Below, piece after piece: positions 62,712-64,000 of a stretch of 64,000 nucleotides of DNA. Position 1 is the first letter of the stretch. The number at the start of each line of letters is the position of its first letter. The DNA lies in NCBI GenBank assembly GCA_965262505.1, contig CBDHFM010000030.1, positions 2,170,001-2,234,000 of the forward strand, read 5' to 3'. The notes beneath the pieces are model-generated. The model searched no databases, had not been told where the DNA came from, and worked only from the letters and a program-made list of their open reading frames with translations. Origin of the DNA: JACPPO01 sp965262505 (GTDB lineage Bacteria > Acidobacteriota > Vicinamibacteria > Vicinamibacterales > UBA2999). Made by a program: the position numbers and the translations under genes.

Positions 62712-64000
62712 TCAGAAGCGATAGGTATACAGGACCTTCGACGCCAGACTCCTGTTGAGCGTCGAGAAGCGGCTGAGCTGCGGATCGTCCAGCCAGTTGT
62801 GCGTGTAGACCACGTACAGGTCGTTGCCGGGCGTGAGGATCCACCGGAAGCGTGACTGCCATCCGAGAACGGTGCTCTGCGAGTCGTACTGGATGTTGTT
62901 CACGAGCGCGATATACGGCGAGAACTGCGTCTCGGCATTCAGGCGATAGAGCTGCGTCGTGAAGCGGCCCTCGGACAGCTCGACCGAGTTCCATTGACTG
63001 TTGACGCCGATGATCACTCCGGGGCGCGCCCTGACCGTCAGGTTTACTTGCCTGTCGGTACGCGTGCCGGAATAGAAGTCGCCCACCTCGTAACTCCCAC
63101 TGACGGCGAGCATCCGGCGGTTGGCCGACTGGGCCCAGACGCGGTATCTGGAAAACGTGTAGGTCGCGCCAAGCGGCAACGTGATGTCGTCCGTGATCCT
63201 GAACGGCTCTTCTAGCCGCACGTACTGCTGATTCGCCCTGAACGAGATGTTGTCCTGTGAGTGCAGGCTGACTTCGAACAGCGTGAGGTTGATGTTCCGT
63301 TCCACTAAGTCGTTTCGTAGGTCGGTCCGGACATCCAACGAGCTTCCGAACGTGAACTGCCGGATGTACCGATGGTTGGCAGGACGTGGGGCGAAAAAGA
63401 GCGACGGGCTGTACTTCCGAAAGGCAGTTCGGGTGACAAAACCGACGTCCGGGGTGAAGTTCTCCTGCACTTCCGTGGCCCCGAACTGCGCTCTCCAGCG
63501 GTCGTTCGGATAGTTCAGCGTGCCGCCGTACGCGACGTTGCCACTGGAGGACGCATCATTGGTCGCATGCAATAGCCAGAAGGTCGTATCCAGATTTTCG
63601 GATCCCAGAAAACTGGAGGTCGAAAAACGGGCGTCGAGGCCGGCGGTGTGCTGCGCGTCGCCTCCCTCGCTCGGGTCGCGGCGGGTGTACATGGCGCCCA
63701 CGTACGACTGCCGGAGCAGGCGGCGCTTGACGCGTGCCACCGTGAAGTCTTCGCTCAACAGGTCTTCGCCGCCACCGGTGCGCACATGGAGAAGCCCCAC
63801 ATCCTGGCCGCCCATCTGACCGGTGATCTTTGTGCCGAAGTCGATCTTCTGTGGGGCACGGTCGGCGCTCAGCCCGATACGGCGGCTGTGGAAGGGAAGG
63901 ATGCGATCGTTGCTGCCACCACCACCATGGAAGAAATTCTGTTGGCCGCCGGTGCTCGCAAAGTCGAAGAAGGTGGCGCCGTCCAGAAAGAAGTCGCGTT
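62712..64000 (-). CDS. DUF5916 outer-membrane protein, runs off right edge
   Basis: 429 codons in the window: FFLDGATFFDFAS, FHSRRIGLSADRAPQKIDFG, FTVARVKRRLLRQSYVGAMY, NFTPDVGFVTRTAFRKYSPS and beta-strand-rich segments up to SLASKVLYTYRF with C-terminal Phe. The same family as 5073-6208 but a clearly different sequence. The N-terminal domain and signal peptide lie beyond the window. Outer-membrane beta-barrel of unknown function, frequent in Acidobacteria and Bacteroidetes. Confidence 0.85.
   Translation of the reverse strand, partial: RDFFLDGATFFDFASTGGQQNFFHGGGGSNDRILPFHSRRIGLSADRAPQKIDFGTKITGQMGGQDVGLLHVRTGGGEDLLSEDFTVARVKRRLLRQSYVGAMYTRRDPSEGGDAQHTAGLDARFSTSSFLGSENLDTTFWLLHATNDASSSGNVAYGGTLNYPNDRWRAQFGATEVQENFTPDVGFVTRTAFRKYSPSLFFAPRPANHRYIRQFTFGSSLDVRTDLRNDLVERNINLTLFEVSLHSQDNISFRANQQYVRLEEPFRITDDITLPLGATYTFSRYRVWAQSANRRMLAVSGSYEVGDFYSGTRTDRQVNLTVRARPGVIIGVNSQWNSVELSEGRFTTQLYRLNAETQFSPYIALVNNIQYDSQSTVLGWQSRFRWILTPGNDLYVVYTHNWLDDPQLSRFSTLNRSLASKVLYTYRF

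Noticed and set aside
1..64000. Riboswitches, rRNA genes, complete tRNA genes, replication origin
   Set aside because: I found no sequence supporting any of these; the only tRNA signal is the 3' half at 37413.

Overview
The window looks like a chromosome segment of an Acidobacteriota bacterium, most likely of the Vicinamibacteria type. The marker genes are a carboxypeptidase-regulatory-like TonB-dependent receptor (21900-24791), a VWFA-related secreted protein (9097-11229), two DUF5916 outer-membrane proteins (5073-6208 and 62712 to the right edge), starts of Ser/Thr kinases with the RLGPYEI opening (6262, 62554), and several secreted proteins of unknown function. A few pieces (FAD oxidoreductase, diaminopropionate ammonia-lyase, LysR and integrase relics, a tRNA-Arg 3' half) look more generic and may have been acquired. 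Taxonomy is inferred from family resemblance only.

The dominant feature is mobile DNA. One IS5-family element of the IS903 type (about 1.08 kb, ends GGCGTTGTTGCA/TGCAACAACGCC) is present as full-length copies at 970, 2399, 27040, 35186, 39589 and 50868 (the last with a broken transposase). There are also internal and end fragments, a 38-bp end-to-end relic, and three non-autonomous 210-240 bp derivatives. Members of IS630 (two), IS1380, IS110, IS3 (three loci), an integrase-core IS (two copies plus a solo end), ISAzo13, IS66, IS6 (two relics) and an IS1-like element accompany it, often nested. None of the intact IS903-type copies has a matching 9-bp duplication at its two ends, and nearly every end abuts a cut gene, so IS-mediated rearrangement is pervasive.

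Layout: 1-5 kb, FAD oxidoreductase, a cut ScoMcrA-like restriction gene, stacked IS copies and diaminopropionate ammonia-lyase. 5-12 kb, DUF5916, kinase and subtilase remnants, a diheme cytochrome c, the VWA protein and an NHL-repeat pseudogene. 12-20 kb, IS630, a metallo-hydrolase, a pair of paralogous secreted proteins, and IS1380 nested in an IS1-like relic. 20-26 kb, a secreted methyltransferase-like protein, the TonB receptor and a cupin. 26-34 kb, gene fragments, YbaK-like and AmpG-like genes. 33-38 kb, a ribbon-helix-helix protein, an HTH-GAF regulator, a double-HTH protein, a tRNA-Arg 3' half and phased iterons. 38-44 kb, IS110, IS903, a GltS-type symporter and an integrase relic. 44-50 kb, an intact two-gene AddB/AddA-like nuclease-helicase operon. 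50-64 kb, a Ste24-type protease, a hypothetical protein, glutamate dehydrogenase-family enzyme, an HsdM-resolvase chimera and further IS copies.

The functional core that still looks intact is respiratory or secretory (cytochrome c, VWA protein, TonB receptor, M48 protease), amino-acid metabolism and transport (DpaL, GltS, GDH), peptidoglycan recycling (AmpG) and the helicase-nuclease pair. The most interesting candidates for new biology are the AddAB-like pair in an IS-dense island, the iteron/tRNA junction, the short palindromic element families, and the chimeric HsdM-resolvase frame.
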